DNA of 64,000 nt. Origin: an uncultured Pseudomonadota bacterium (GTDB lineage: Bacteria; Pseudomonadota; Gammaproteobacteria; Steroidobacterales; Steroidobacteraceae). Below the pieces are notes generated by a model. That model ran no database searches and was not told the origin of the DNA. It saw only the letters and a program-made list of their open reading frames with translations. Positions 8,739-17,584 of this stretch are shown here, in pieces; the stretch's first letter is position 1; the number at the start of each line of letters is the position of its first letter. The stretch spans positions 62,001 to 126,000 of the forward strand of contig CAIKMS010000023.1 in assembly GCA_903828595.1 (NCBI GenBank), given 5' to 3'. The translations under genes were made by a program, and so were the position numbers.

Positions 8739-9409
8739 CTTTTTCGATCGTTGCTCGATCCGCCGATGGCACAAGCTTTGGGGTCGCGATCGCCTCGTCC
8801 TCGCCGGCAGTAGCCGCGCGCTGCGCCCACGCTCGGGCCAGGGCTGGAGCCGTGGCCTCGCAAAATATTACTGACCCGGCTTTGGGTCAGAGGCTGCTGG
8901 AATCGCTTGCCCATGGCGTGCCGACCGAACAGGCCTTACGCGACACCGTGGCCAGCACCCTGCATGCGTCATTTAGGCAGTTGCTGGCCGTCGGCCCTAG
9001 CGGCCCGCCCCGTATTCATTCCGGTGCTAAGGCGCTGGGCGTCGTGGGAGAGGCCATCGGTGTTGATGCAGCCAGTGCCGGAAATCTGTTAGCCAGCCCG
9101 GATGTACCTCAGGCGATGGTGCAGGCGTTCGGGTCAGCCGAGGGGGCCTTAGCTGAGCGTCTGCTGACGGCCTTGCGAGCGGGGTTGGTGGCCGGTGGTG
9201 AGGCCGGGCCGATTCATTCAGCGGGCTTATTGGTTGTGCGTGATGTCTCCTGGCCTATCGTGGATCTGCGCGTGGATTGGCACGAGTCTGACCCCATCGG
9301 TGCGTTAGAGGAGGCTTGGCAGATCTATAAGCCGCAGGTCGAGGACTACGTACGTCGAGCCTTGGACCCGGCCGCGGCGCCGAGCTTTGGCGTGCCTGGA
9401 GACCTGTGA
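8735..9409 (+). CDS. DUF1028 family protein (Ntn-hydrolase-like)
   Basis: A 224-residue protein of the DUF1028 family, recognisable from the start MTFSIVARSADGTSFGVAIAS, from SQNITDPALGQRLLESLAHG and from the C-terminal WPIVDLRVDWHESDPIGALEEAW. The family is predicted to have an N-terminal-nucleophile hydrolase fold; its reaction is not established to my knowledge. No signal peptide is seen, so it is probably cytoplasmic. It overlaps ridA by four bases. In other genomes I recall DUF1028 near RidA and M20 deacylases, as here, which supports a shared role in amide or carbamoyl compound breakdown. Confidence 0.85.
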   Translation: MTFSIVARSADGTSFGVAIASSSPAVAARCAHARARAGAVASQNITDPALGQRLLESLAHGVPTEQALRDTVASTLHASFRQLLAVGPSGPPRIHSGAKALGVVGEAIGVDAASAGNLLASPDVPQAMVQAFGSAEGALAERLLTALRAGLVAGGEAGPIHSAGLLVVRDVSWPIVDLRVDWHESDPIGALEEAWQIYKPQVEDYVRRALDPAAAPSFGVPGDL

Positions 9410-9533
9410 CCCTGACGGTGACTATTGGGGTAGCAGGATGCTTGTGTCGGTTTTTTTTACAATCCGAAGCATCCTAACCGTGTGGCTTTAAATAAGTTGC
9501 AGTAAATAATTGATCACTATCGTTTTTTTATGA

Positions 9534-9550
9534 TTGGCACAGGGATTGCT
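9534..9550 (+). promoter_or_regulatory. Sigma-54 (RpoN) promoter of the PEP-CTERM gene
   Basis: TTGGCAC at 9534-9540 and TTGCT at 9546-9550 are separated by five bases, giving the -24 GG and -12 GC elements in exact register with the consensus TGGCAC-N5-TTGCW. Transcription would begin near 9561, about 70 bases before the PEP-CTERM start at 9630. RpoN control of PEP-CTERM genes, through the PrsK/PrsR sensor-regulator pair, is known in other bacteria. Confidence 0.85.
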
Positions 9551-9629
9551 TCAACTGGGTTGAGTCTATTTTTAAGGTTTGCCGCCGACGCAACGAATGA
9601 CAGTCGAACGGTACTAGGGGAGATCAAGG

Positions 9630-10295
9630 ATGAACAAATTACGTAATACGGCATTAGCCGCGGCTGTCCTGGCTGCCTCGTTAGTCGCTCCGGCGGCTCA
9701 TGCGGATCTAATTCTTACCATCAACGGTAGCCAAGTGGGTTCGACCGACCCCTCCAATACGAGTGCATCGCTTCCGTCGTCGATTAGCGTGGGCGGTTGG
9801 ACGATCAGTGATCTGGGTCTGGCGGGTGTTAATGCCTTCGGCGGTAACGGCGAATTACTCGATGCACGCTCTTTTAGCGTCAGCGCGACCGGTGCTTCGG
9901 CTGGTACGGTGACGCTCGCGTTCACGGAAACCAACTTAACCGGTACGGGCGTGGCGGGTTTCAACCTGCTTTTGACCAACATCCTCAACAACGCGTCGGT
10001 CACCAGCAAGATCTATGCGGACTCAACCAACCAGGGCTACTCGAACCTGGCCAACGACACCGTGCTGGCCAGCGTTTCGCACAGCTCCACAGGCATTGGC
10101 GCATCGATTGATAATTTGGTGGGCTTCGCCAACCTGTCGGGCAGCTACTCGTTGACCGAAGTGGTGTCACTAACGGCTAATGGTGCCGGCGCGAACTTAA
10201 GCTCGGATGACGCGGTCAGCGTTCCTGAGCCAGCGGTTCTGTCGCTGTTGGGTTTGGGCCTATCTGCGGTAGCCTTCCTGCGTCGCCGCAAGTAA
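9630..10295 (+). CDS. PEP-CTERM sorted exoprotein
   Basis: A 221-residue exported protein. A signal peptide ends at about residue 25 (APAAHA). The C-terminus (198-221) is a full PEP-CTERM tag: VPEP, a hydrophobic helix LSLLGLGLSAVAF and a basic tail LRRRK, the tripartite signal cut by exosortases. The body is rich in Ser, Thr, Gly and Asn with few charged residues and one acid-Asp-rich tail region, as usual for PEP-CTERM proteins, and shows no enzymatic motif. AGGGGAG precedes the ATG. It is a single-gene unit with its own sigma-54 promoter and intrinsic terminator. Roles in matrix, floc or surface structure are known for relatives and only inferred here. Confidence 0.88.
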   Translation: MNKLRNTALAAAVLAASLVAPAAHADLILTINGSQVGSTDPSNTSASLPSSISVGGWTISDLGLAGVNAFGGNGELLDARSFSVSATGASAGTVTLAFTETNLTGTGVAGFNLLLTNILNNASVTSKIYADSTNQGYSNLANDTVLASVSHSSTGIGASIDNLVGFANLSGSYSLTEVVSLTANGAGANLSSDDAVSVPEPAVLSLLGLGLSAVAFLRRRK

Positions 10296-10318
10296 ACAGA
10301 CGCTAGAAAGCCAGTGAT

Positions 10319-10347
10319 AAAAAACCCGGCACCAGCCGGGTTTTTTT
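10319..10347. terminator. Bidirectional intrinsic terminator
   Basis: Stem CCCGGC/GCCGGG (10325-10330 and 10335-10340) with loop ACCA, an A run before it and seven T residues after it. It ends the PEP-CTERM transcript and, read from the other strand, the GH81 operon. Confidence 0.9.
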
Positions 10348-10426
10348 GCTTTTGAGTTTAGGTGTCTTTTCAACACACGACCGGTTGATGACTCAACCGT
10401 CTGCCCAACGTGTGGTGCTTTAAGAC

Positions 10427-12757
10427 CTAGAGACTATCGCTGAGTTTACCCAATGCATGGGGCGCTACCTCTAACGTGGCACCGTCGCTAAATTTCACCT
10501 GTAAGGCCGTATCGTGGGCGTTATACGCCAAATAGGTGTGGGAGCCGTTAGCTGCTCGGAACACGGCGTACAGCGTGGTGTTGGCCTGAATACTAAAGTC
10601 TGGTGTACCCAGTTCTTTCAGACTCAATAACCAATACAAGGTGTGCGAACGAGTTTCACCAAACTCTACGCTGCCGTGCTTATCCCAGGCCTTTAGGGCG
10701 CCGTCCGGATCGGCTAGGGCCTGAAAAGCCGCCAGCACGTCCTGCCAGATATCGGCAGGGGTGCCATCGACGACGCCGTGATCGGAGTAACGCTTTTGCT
10801 CGGCGGGTAAAAACGTGAGCAACCCACGCACGTAGTCAGGCTGGATGCCCAGGTAAGTGGAGGCCGGGGTGATCGGCACTATATTGATACCCATGATCTG
10901 CCGCGGTTCTTCGGTCCACCACGTGTTGTAACTGTACTTTCCGCCAAAGACCATGCTGGCGAAAGGCTTAGCAAACTCACGGGCCAACACTTCATGGTTC
11001 AAATCAAACCAGTAGGTACGCACGGAGGCAATTTCACTGGTGTACAGATAAATCCCTAAGTCGCGGATGTGCGTGTTGCCCGTGGCCTCGCCCCAAAGGA
11101 TTAAGGCTGCCCACGCATTGATGGCTTCAGAGGAGGATTCTTGGTTGTTGCCGTCCTCCAGACCTGCGTCGCCGGAAGCCCAGGAGTGGCCTTCGTAGGG
11201 GTCGAAATTTCTCAGGTACGGAAAGTCGGTGCGGCCGCGCTCGTCAGTCGCGATGTCAGCGACCAGTTTATTCACCATAGGCCCCCAGGTCGTGTCGCTG
11301 GCCCAGGTGGGATCGCGCAGGGCGACGTGTGCGGCGGCCATCAGCCAATAGCCGTAGTGGAAGTGGTGATCGTTCATGGCGGACACGCTGTTATATTCTT
11401 GCGGGTAGCCTACGAAGGTACCTAGGCGGCTATCCTGCAAGAAATACGTGGCGTGCTGACCATCAAACCAACTCTTTAAGCGATCTTTAGTCTGCGCCAG
11501 TAAATCATCGCGCATGCCGGTTTTACCCTGAGCCTCTGCAATGCTCAGCAGCTGCGCGGTTGCACCCAGACCCTTTCCAATCCAATACGTGCCTCGGCCT
11601 TTTTTCAGGTAGAGCTGTTCGGCTTTCGCGTTGTCGCCAACCAGAAGGCTGTTGACGGCAGCGTTATGCTCCGCGTCCTGTAGCTTTGGCAGTACCGGCA
11701 CAAAGCCACCGTAGGCGAGCGTCGTGTCGAACTGGGTGCCGAGCAATAGTCGTACCGTGCCACGCACGGTGTCATAGCTATAAGCCGACTGTGGATGCGT
11801 GCTGATGGCCGACCAATGGTGCGGGTAAAGGCCCATGAAGGTGGCGGTATTGGTCCCTTCACGGGCCACGGTGCTCACCGCAAAGTGCGTGGTGATGGTG
11901 CTTTTATCCTGATCAAACCGATAGGTTGCCCGCGTGTCGACCGGAAAGGCGTAGGCGACAGCCAGAAAAGCTTTGACGGTCTCTGGTCGGTTATCCGGCA
12001 AACCGGCGATGGAGAAATAGTGCTTGTCAGTTGGCAGCGTGATCTGAAGTTCTGTGGGACTTACCCAGGTGTGGGTCGCACCGGTAGGCGCAAACACCGC
12101 ATAACTGTGGCCGCCAAGAGTAAAGGCCGTGACTCGAGGATCCCTGTCGGGCGCATCCTTTGCGATGGGGGTCGCTGCATCAGCCAAGCGGATGCGAGCT
12201 TCACCGCTACTGAGTTCGTAGTAGCTAAAAGGACTACCGTGCAGAACCGTCGCGTCCAGCGTAGCCCCGGTATCTGATGCATAGCGAATCTGCGCCAGCC
12301 AGTCGGCATGCTTGAGTAATTTGGGCTGCGTGGCGGTGACGGAAGGGCTCGTGACCGTCAGTGCTGCACGGTGCGCGTAGCGCACTTCGCGTCGACTGGA
12401 GTCGGTGGTAACGAGTTGGCGGTCGGGTAGTCCCAGTTCAAAGCCTGCGGCTGTGGCCCTGTAAGTGAGCGGATGCGCTTCTATAGGAAACGAGTTGCGC
12501 ACAAACATGACCGAGGAGTACCACTGATTGGTGGGTGCTGCCTGAGTGGCGGCTTCTCCAGTCCTGTAATCAGCCGACGGCGGTAGCGGATCACCACCGG
12601 TAAGCCCGCCATGGGGTTTTACCCAATAAGCACCGGCTCCCAGCGTCACCCGGTCCTGGCTACAGCCCACGGTTGATATGCCCAGAAGAACACAGGCGAC
12701 AAAAAGTGCGCGCACGGTAGAAAGGACTACCCGTCGCTGGGAGTGTTGGCGGGTCAT
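10427..12757 (-). CDS. GH81 endo-beta-1,3-glucanase, lipoprotein
   Basis: A 776-residue family 81 glycoside hydrolase that should cleave internal bonds of beta-1,3-glucans such as laminarin or curdlan. The N-terminal region has PTNQWYSSVMF; the catalytic region has NDHHFHYGYW at about 462 with the conserved Asp, and DGNNQESSSEAINAW at about 539 with the catalytic glutamates. The N-terminus is hydrophobic and ends in STVGCSQD, a plausible lipobox with Cys32, so the enzyme is probably anchored in the outer membrane. It is the last gene of a minus-strand set GH17, porin, GH81, separated from the porin by 15 bp. Length is normal for the family. Confidence 0.9.
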   Translation of the reverse strand: MTRQHSQRRVVLSTVRALFVACVLLGISTVGCSQDRVTLGAGAYWVKPHGGLTGGDPLPPSADYRTGEAATQAAPTNQWYSSVMFVRNSFPIEAHPLTYRATAAGFELGLPDRQLVTTDSSRREVRYAHRAALTVTSPSVTATQPKLLKHADWLAQIRYASDTGATLDATVLHGSPFSYYELSSGEARIRLADAATPIAKDAPDRDPRVTAFTLGGHSYAVFAPTGATHTWVSPTELQITLPTDKHYFSIAGLPDNRPETVKAFLAVAYAFPVDTRATYRFDQDKSTITTHFAVSTVAREGTNTATFMGLYPHHWSAISTHPQSAYSYDTVRGTVRLLLGTQFDTTLAYGGFVPVLPKLQDAEHNAAVNSLLVGDNAKAEQLYLKKGRGTYWIGKGLGATAQLLSIAEAQGKTGMRDDLLAQTKDRLKSWFDGQHATYFLQDSRLGTFVGYPQEYNSVSAMNDHHFHYGYWLMAAAHVALRDPTWASDTTWGPMVNKLVADIATDERGRTDFPYLRNFDPYEGHSWASGDAGLEDGNNQESSSEAINAWAALILWGEATGNTHIRDLGIYLYTSEIASVRTYWFDLNHEVLAREFAKPFASMVFGGKYSYNTWWTEEPRQIMGINIVPITPASTYLGIQPDYVRGLLTFLPAEQKRYSDHGVVDGTPADIWQDVLAAFQALADPDGALKAWDKHGSVEFGETRSHTLYWLLSLKELGTPDFSIQANTTLYAVFRAANGSHTYLAYNAHDTALQVKFSDGATLEVAPHALGKLSDSL

Positions 12758-12772
12758 AGGACGCCTTTTTGA

Positions 12773-14101
12773 TTAGAAAATAAAGTTAGCACCCAGAGTC
12801 AGCGTTTCACCAATCGCTGAGGTACGTGGGTCTACGTTACCATCGGCCGTGTTGGCTGGCATGCTCAAGGGAGCGGGTCCCTGGCGGCCGAACTGAGTGC
12901 GACCCAATCCACCGTACACTTCGAGGTGCTTGGACAACTCCGGTACCTTTCGGTAGACGCCAACGTTAGTGATCGTGGCATTGTTGCTCTGGCCCCACTC
13001 AGTGGGTGTGCGGGTGAATGCCTTATTGAAATGCACGCCGCCAACGGTGAATTTCCAAAGCTTCCAGTTATAGCTCGCGCCTAACAGGCCGTCGTATTCA
13101 ATCGCATGGTGCATGCCATTGTCGCTGGCGTAATTAAAGCCAGGCTGGTCAAAATAACAGTTGGCGATAGCTGCGGAATAGTCGCACTGCTGAGGTGCAC
13201 CGGACCACTCACTGCGGCGAAAGCCCCAGGTAAAGCTCAAGCGCTCATTCAGGTAATAGGTACCCTGCAGAATCGCGACATCCTCGCTGGGGTGGCGCCA
13301 GCCCGGCGTGGTGGCTGCTGATTGGGTGTTGCCGATAGAGCCGTGAAAGGCGCCCTTAGCAAACGAGTTTTGCAAGCCACCGTTGCTTTGCTGATAGATC
13401 AACTCGATGAGTTGCTTGTCGTCTGAGAACTGAATAAAGCCCTCATAAAGGATGGGCGTGGGTGGGGGGATAACGCTAGACGCAGGGTTTAAAGGATAGG
13501 CCTTGTCTACCGTGGCCGCGGTGAACTCAAAGAGTATCTTTCCCTGCGGGATTTCGAACATCCGGCTGGAGTAGCGGATGGCTTTGGGTAATACACCGTA
13601 ACCCGCGCCGGTTTCGGCCCAGGGACTGGATAATCCCAACGGGTAGGCAAAGGAGTCTGGGCGGGCCCAGACTCTGGCCGTTAGTGTGCCCACCTGCAAA
13701 GCACCCCAACGTGGGGCACTGATGCCGGCATGAGCGTCGATCAGGTAATGGCCGTAGATGTCTGGCCCGTTGTTGCGCTCACGGCCCGTGGCTTTGGCCT
13801 CCAGTGCGATCGCATTATCAAATTCGTACTTGCCACCGGCGGTTAATTGCACCAAACCTAAGTTAGCCGTGGTCTGTCCCGACGGCCCACCTTGGTTAAC
13901 CATAGGGGTAGGGGGATTCAATACACCGCGCGGATCGTAAGGAGATGGGTTGGTCAGGCCTCGCGAACAATTATCGCAAATAGAGAACTCTTCTTTAGCA
14001 AAACCAGACAGTTCATACGGACCGAACTGCTCAGCTTGCGCGCAGCTTCCCGCGATTAAAAGAACACCGAACAGATAACGTTGGACAGCATAAACGTTCA
14101 A
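12773..14101 (-). CDS. Outer-membrane porin-like beta-barrel in the glucanase operon
   Basis: A 442-residue secreted protein with a signal peptide ending near residue 23 (GSCAQA) and alternating amphipathic strands throughout, ending in a terminal phenylalanine (GANFIF), the usual barrel-assembly signal. Segments such as QLTAGGKYEFDNAIALEAKATGR and LGASYNWKLWKFTVGGVHF look like porin strands. It starts at TTG 14101 with AGGAG eight bases upstream. Its place between GH17 and GH81 suggests that it passes oligosaccharides released from beta-1,3-glucan into the periplasm. I recognise no named porin family, so specificity is inference. Confidence 0.75.
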   Translation of the reverse strand: MNVYAVQRYLFGVLLIAGSCAQAEQFGPYELSGFAKEEFSICDNCSRGLTNPSPYDPRGVLNPPTPMVNQGGPSGQTTANLGLVQLTAGGKYEFDNAIALEAKATGRERNNGPDIYGHYLIDAHAGISAPRWGALQVGTLTARVWARPDSFAYPLGLSSPWAETGAGYGVLPKAIRYSSRMFEIPQGKILFEFTAATVDKAYPLNPASSVIPPPTPILYEGFIQFSDDKQLIELIYQQSNGGLQNSFAKGAFHGSIGNTQSAATTPGWRHPSEDVAILQGTYYLNERLSFTWGFRRSEWSGAPQQCDYSAAIANCYFDQPGFNYASDNGMHHAIEYDGLLGASYNWKLWKFTVGGVHFNKAFTRTPTEWGQSNNATITNVGVYRKVPELSKHLEVYGGLGRTQFGRQGPAPLSMPANTADGNVDPRTSAIGETLTLGANFIF

Positions 14102-14179
14102 GTCAATTTCTCCTGAAGCGTGTGCTTATAGAAGCCACGCTGTAAGTCAAGCGAGTCTGTGTGGCCGTGAGCTTTGGCA

Positions 14180-16030
14180 TTACGGGTGATACAGCGCGCC
14201 GGCATAGACCGGATTTGTGCAGGCCGCACCGGCTGACGTGCCACACAAGGCGTATAGCGGGTTGCGGTTAGCATCCCACAAGCCCCAGCCCGCGTCGTTG
14301 TATTGCGCCTTCCACAACTCATCAAACGCTTCAAAGTAGAAGATGGTCGTGGGCGCACCAACCCCTGTCCAGGAGTTCAACAGATCGTAATACCACTTGG
14401 CGTTCACCGGGCTCGCGGCAGTAACTTCAAGGGGATTCGATGAGTCGGTCACGCGAACCTTCCAGCCCGTCTCACCGATCACCAAGGGCAGGGTCGCGCC
14501 TATGGTTACGCTTTGATTCTGCGCATTGATGTATGAATAGCTAGCCACCCGATTGAAGGCTGTCTTAGCTTGAGCTAGCGATGCTTCCATCATGGCTTGG
14601 GCGCGCGCCGGACCGGCCGGTACCGACAGTTGCTGCCAGTCCCAAAGATAGAAGGTGGCAAAGGGGTAATCGTGCAATGACACGAAGTCGATGAGCGGCA
14701 AGATGGTGTCGGGCCTCTCACCGCTGCCGGTGAGGCCGGCGTAGAAGGTGTAATCGTCGTCCGCGGTAATCGGCTGGGATACCTGGCTGCGCACCTGAGT
14801 GATGTAGGACGCTAAGCATTGCACCGGCAAGTTGTTCGCGAACGAAGTTTCATTACCGACGCTGACAGTGGCGACCTCGTTCGAGTACTGGTGGGCCAAC
14901 TGAATGGCCGTGGTGATTTGCGCGTTGTTGACGCCCGAGCCATCCACGCAGGCGCTGGTTGCGCCAGTCAAGTAGATTCCTAACTGAAAGGAAAACACGC
15001 CTGGAAAATTAGCCTGTGCGATACGCAGAATGTTCGCAGCCGTGATATCGGCACCAAACAATCGCAACAGGTTAAAACCGCCCGAGTGAAGCAGGGTCAG
15101 ATCCTGAAGGATCTGCGCATCGGTAGGCACTTCTCCTACGTTGGGACCACCGGCCCGATAAGCGCTGTAGTTCACCGCTTTGCCGCTGGTGTAGACCGCT
15201 GGTAAGGGCCGTAACGTGACGTTACTACCCAGCAAGGTCACGGTAGCCGTACTCGGCGACTGCAGCGTCGGCGGTGCGGTTCCCTGCGGATTGGATAAGA
15301 CCACCGTAAAACTTTTACTGCCCACAAAGGCGGCCTGGGTGGCGAGTGCAACGGTGAGGGTTTTCGGTGTGGCGTCACCGTCAGCCCAGGAGAGCTGGCC
15401 GGATGAAGCCGTGAAATCCGTACCTGCTATCGCCGTGCCGTTGGACGTGGCGTATTGCACGCTGATAGCACCGCCGTTGCCGTTCGTGCGATTTACCGTC
15501 AGCGTCACGCTGGTGGCAGTTTGGCTGACGGTGGTCGTGGCTGCAGAGAAACTTAAATTCCCCGCTGGCGGCGGTGGGGCTGAACCGGTGATGGTCACCG
15601 TGGCGGTGGTCAGGCTACCGAGCGTCGCGCCGGTCGCATTGGACAGGGTCAGCGTGAAGGTCTTCGTGCCGTAGAAAGGGGTAGTTCCACTGATGGGGAT
15701 GCTGATGTTTTGGCTTACGGCATCGCCGTCATTCCAGGTTAGCGTTGCGTTTTGGCCGGTATAGTCCGTGCCATTCAAGGCACTGCCGTCACTGGTCGCG
15801 AAATGCACCGTTGCTTTGCCGGCATTTCCGCCCGTGCGCGTCACCGACAGCGTCACCGTACCGGCTTGCTGGCCAACGGCGGCAGTTGATTGCGCTAGAC
15901 CCAGTGTTCCGGATGGGGCTGCCACAGGCCAGTTCTGGCCACCGCACGCCACCAACATAAGCAAGGCGCCCAGAGACGCTAAGCGGCCAAAGGTTCGTCC
16001 GGATGAGGTCAGCGATAGTGATCTGATCAT
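14180..16030 (-). CDS. GH17 beta-1,3-glucanase with two Calx-beta domains, lipoprotein
   Basis: A 616-residue lipoprotein (lipobox LVAC, Cys29). Two Calx-beta repeats occupy about 43-150 and 155-268, each with a GTDYT or GTDFT motif followed by LxWxDGD. The catalytic domain runs from about 283 to the end and is a clan GH-A barrel of family 17: acid/base Glu394 in VGNETSF and nucleophile Glu520 in VIGETGW, 126 residues apart. Family 17 enzymes hydrolyse or transfer beta-1,3-glucan chains. Calx-beta repeats probably act as calcium-stabilised spacers or adhesion modules. The gene heads the minus-strand operon; an operator-like palindrome lies 218 bp upstream. Confidence 0.88.
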   Translation of the reverse strand: MIRSLSLTSSGRTFGRLASLGALLMLVACGGQNWPVAAPSGTLGLAQSTAAVGQQAGTVTLSVTRTGGNAGKATVHFATSDGSALNGTDYTGQNATLTWNDGDAVSQNISIPISGTTPFYGTKTFTLTLSNATGATLGSLTTATVTITGSAPPPPAGNLSFSAATTTVSQTATSVTLTVNRTNGNGGAISVQYATSNGTAIAGTDFTASSGQLSWADGDATPKTLTVALATQAAFVGSKSFTVVLSNPQGTAPPTLQSPSTATVTLLGSNVTLRPLPAVYTSGKAVNYSAYRAGGPNVGEVPTDAQILQDLTLLHSGGFNLLRLFGADITAANILRIAQANFPGVFSFQLGIYLTGATSACVDGSGVNNAQITTAIQLAHQYSNEVATVSVGNETSFANNLPVQCLASYITQVRSQVSQPITADDDYTFYAGLTGSGERPDTILPLIDFVSLHDYPFATFYLWDWQQLSVPAGPARAQAMMEASLAQAKTAFNRVASYSYINAQNQSVTIGATLPLVIGETGWKVRVTDSSNPLEVTAASPVNAKWYYDLLNSWTGVGAPTTIFYFEAFDELWKAQYNDAGWGLWDANRNPLYALCGTSAGAACTNPVYAGALYHP

Positions 16031-16517
16031 GGCTTTTACGAGAGCTTCCTAATAGAGGGCCGCTTTAAGGCCTATGTAAGTCCAAGGCACGCGACCGATT
16101 CAACTGAAGATTACCGGACCAGCCTTAGGCTCGTGCGGCAATAAACAAAAATGGCGGGGTGGGCGTTTGAAACGGCGCCAAGAAGCCTTGCAGCCGATCA
16201 AAAGCCCAGTCCGTATCGCTTCTCGCTGCGGCGCTAGGCCCGAGTATGAAAGCGCTTTCCAGACCGTAGCTAAAGCTACACAGCTTTGTCAATCGCCCTA
16301 TAGCGCTGCTAGGCCGTGCCAACGTGTCACGGTGCGCCGCGCCGGCTTGCGATTGGGTGGTACAGTACGGCAACCGGCTGGGCAAAGCGTACTGAGATGA
16401 AGTCTTGAGAGGCAGCCGTTGCTTATTTAAAGCATCCCCGATAAACCTAGTTGGGTGAGCATACGGACACGGTGTCAATCGAGCCTTAAGTACTGCACCG
16501 ACCAAAGGGCAAAGCCA
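16031..16517. promoter_or_regulatory. Divergent control region of the glucan locus
   Basis: A 487-bp gap between the leftward GH17 operon and the rightward LacI-type gene. It holds the palindrome at 16248-16259 and a second dyad, AAAGCT at 16272-16277 facing AGCTTT at 16282-16287, 12 bases further on. No open frame here looks coding. Promoters for both directions are expected; their boxes are not distinct. Confidence 0.6.
16248..16259. promoter_or_regulatory. LacI-family operator GAAAGCGCTTTC (site 1)
   Basis: A perfect 12-bp palindrome with the central CG typical of LacI/GalR-family operators. It lies between the GH17 operon and the LacI regulator gene. The same 12 bases recur at 18605-18616 in front of the second arm of the locus, which makes a common regulator likely. 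Confidence 0.8.
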
Positions 16518-17573
16518 ATGCAGTCAAAATTAACGAAGAGCAAAGACAAAGCACGAACCGCCTTTGCCGGTAGTGAGTCAGCGGTTACGCTGGAATCCGT
16601 GGCTAAAGCTGCGGGCGTATCGCCAAGTACGGTGTCGCGCATTCTCAATGGCACCGCCAAAGTCAGTGAGGATAAAGTGCGCGCCGTGAATGCGGCGGTG
16701 GCTAAGCTGGGGTTTCTGCCCAATCCGGTGGCGCGGTCCTTAGCGCGAGGCCGATCCATGAGTATCGGCGTAGTTTCTCAGGCGATTGACAGTCCGTTTT
16801 ACGGAGAAGCACTCGCCTCAATCGAAAAAGGCCTGCTGCGCGCCAGCTACACGCCGATGTTCGCCAGTGGCCATTGGCGCGAAGAGGATGAGCGGCGCTG
16901 TATAGACCATCTGCTTAGTCGACGTGTTGATGGGATTATTTTGATTACCAGTTGTCTGCCTGACACCTGGTTATTGTCTTTAGCCAAACGCGTACCGTTG
17001 GTGCTCACCGGCCGTAAGGTGGCATCGCCACGAGTCATCTGCTTGGATTTTGATCACGTGCCGGGTGCGCGCTTAGCCGTGGATTATCTGATTGGCCAGG
17101 GCCATAAGCGTATCGCATTTTTAGGCGGACCCACGGGACATCCGGATGCTGTACAGCGATACGAGGGTTATCGTGCCGCGTTAGAAAGTCATCGGCTGAC
17201 GTTTTCCAGTCGGCTGGTTGCCGTGGGTGACTACACCTACAGCGGTGGATTTCAGGCTATGCAGCAGTTGCTGACCTCCAAGGTGGATTTCAGCGCAGTT
17301 TTCGCCGCCAACGATGAGAGCGCGCAGGGTGCACTGTTAGCTTTGCACCGCCAAGGGCTACGGGTCCCGCAGGATATTTCCTTAGTAGGCTTTGATGATT
17401 TACCGTCCTCGGCGTATACCATTCCTCCTCTCACCACCGTGCATCGCTCAACCGATCAGATCGGCGAGGCTGCCGCCGATGCCATGATTAATTTGATTGA
17501 AGGCCGCCCGGCGACCCCTAAACACTCATCACCCACGCTGGCCATTCGGGAGTCCACCAGACCCTGGCGCTGA
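16518..17573 (+). CDS. LacI-family transcriptional regulator of the glucan locus
   Basis: About 351 residues. The N-terminal helix-turn-helix is VTLESVAKAAGVSPSTVSRILNG, followed by the hinge helix NPVARSLARGRS and a periplasmic-binding-protein-like sensor domain with SIGVVSQAIDSPFYGE and the C-terminal GFDDLPSSAYTIPPLTTV. Such proteins repress sugar genes until a sugar ligand releases them. ATG 16518 has AAAGGG upstream and avoids an unconserved extension. Placement between GH17/GH81 and GH1/carrier genes, together with two identical palindromes, indicates that it controls beta-1,3-glucan use, probably in response to glucose or a short laminari-oligosaccharide; that ligand is inference. Confidence 0.88.
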   Translation: MQSKLTKSKDKARTAFAGSESAVTLESVAKAAGVSPSTVSRILNGTAKVSEDKVRAVNAAVAKLGFLPNPVARSLARGRSMSIGVVSQAIDSPFYGEALASIEKGLLRASYTPMFASGHWREEDERRCIDHLLSRRVDGIILITSCLPDTWLLSLAKRVPLVLTGRKVASPRVICLDFDHVPGARLAVDYLIGQGHKRIAFLGGPTGHPDAVQRYEGYRAALESHRLTFSSRLVAVGDYTYSGGFQAMQQLLTSKVDFSAVFAANDESAQGALLALHRQGLRVPQDISLVGFDDLPSSAYTIPPLTTVHRSTDQIGEAAADAMINLIEGRPATPKHSSPTLAIRESTRPWR

Positions 17574-17584
17574 AGTGGGCCGCC

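Noticed and set aside
11795-12277. 160-codon open frame opposite GH81
   Set aside because: No motif, and GH81 on the other strand is well supported across the region.
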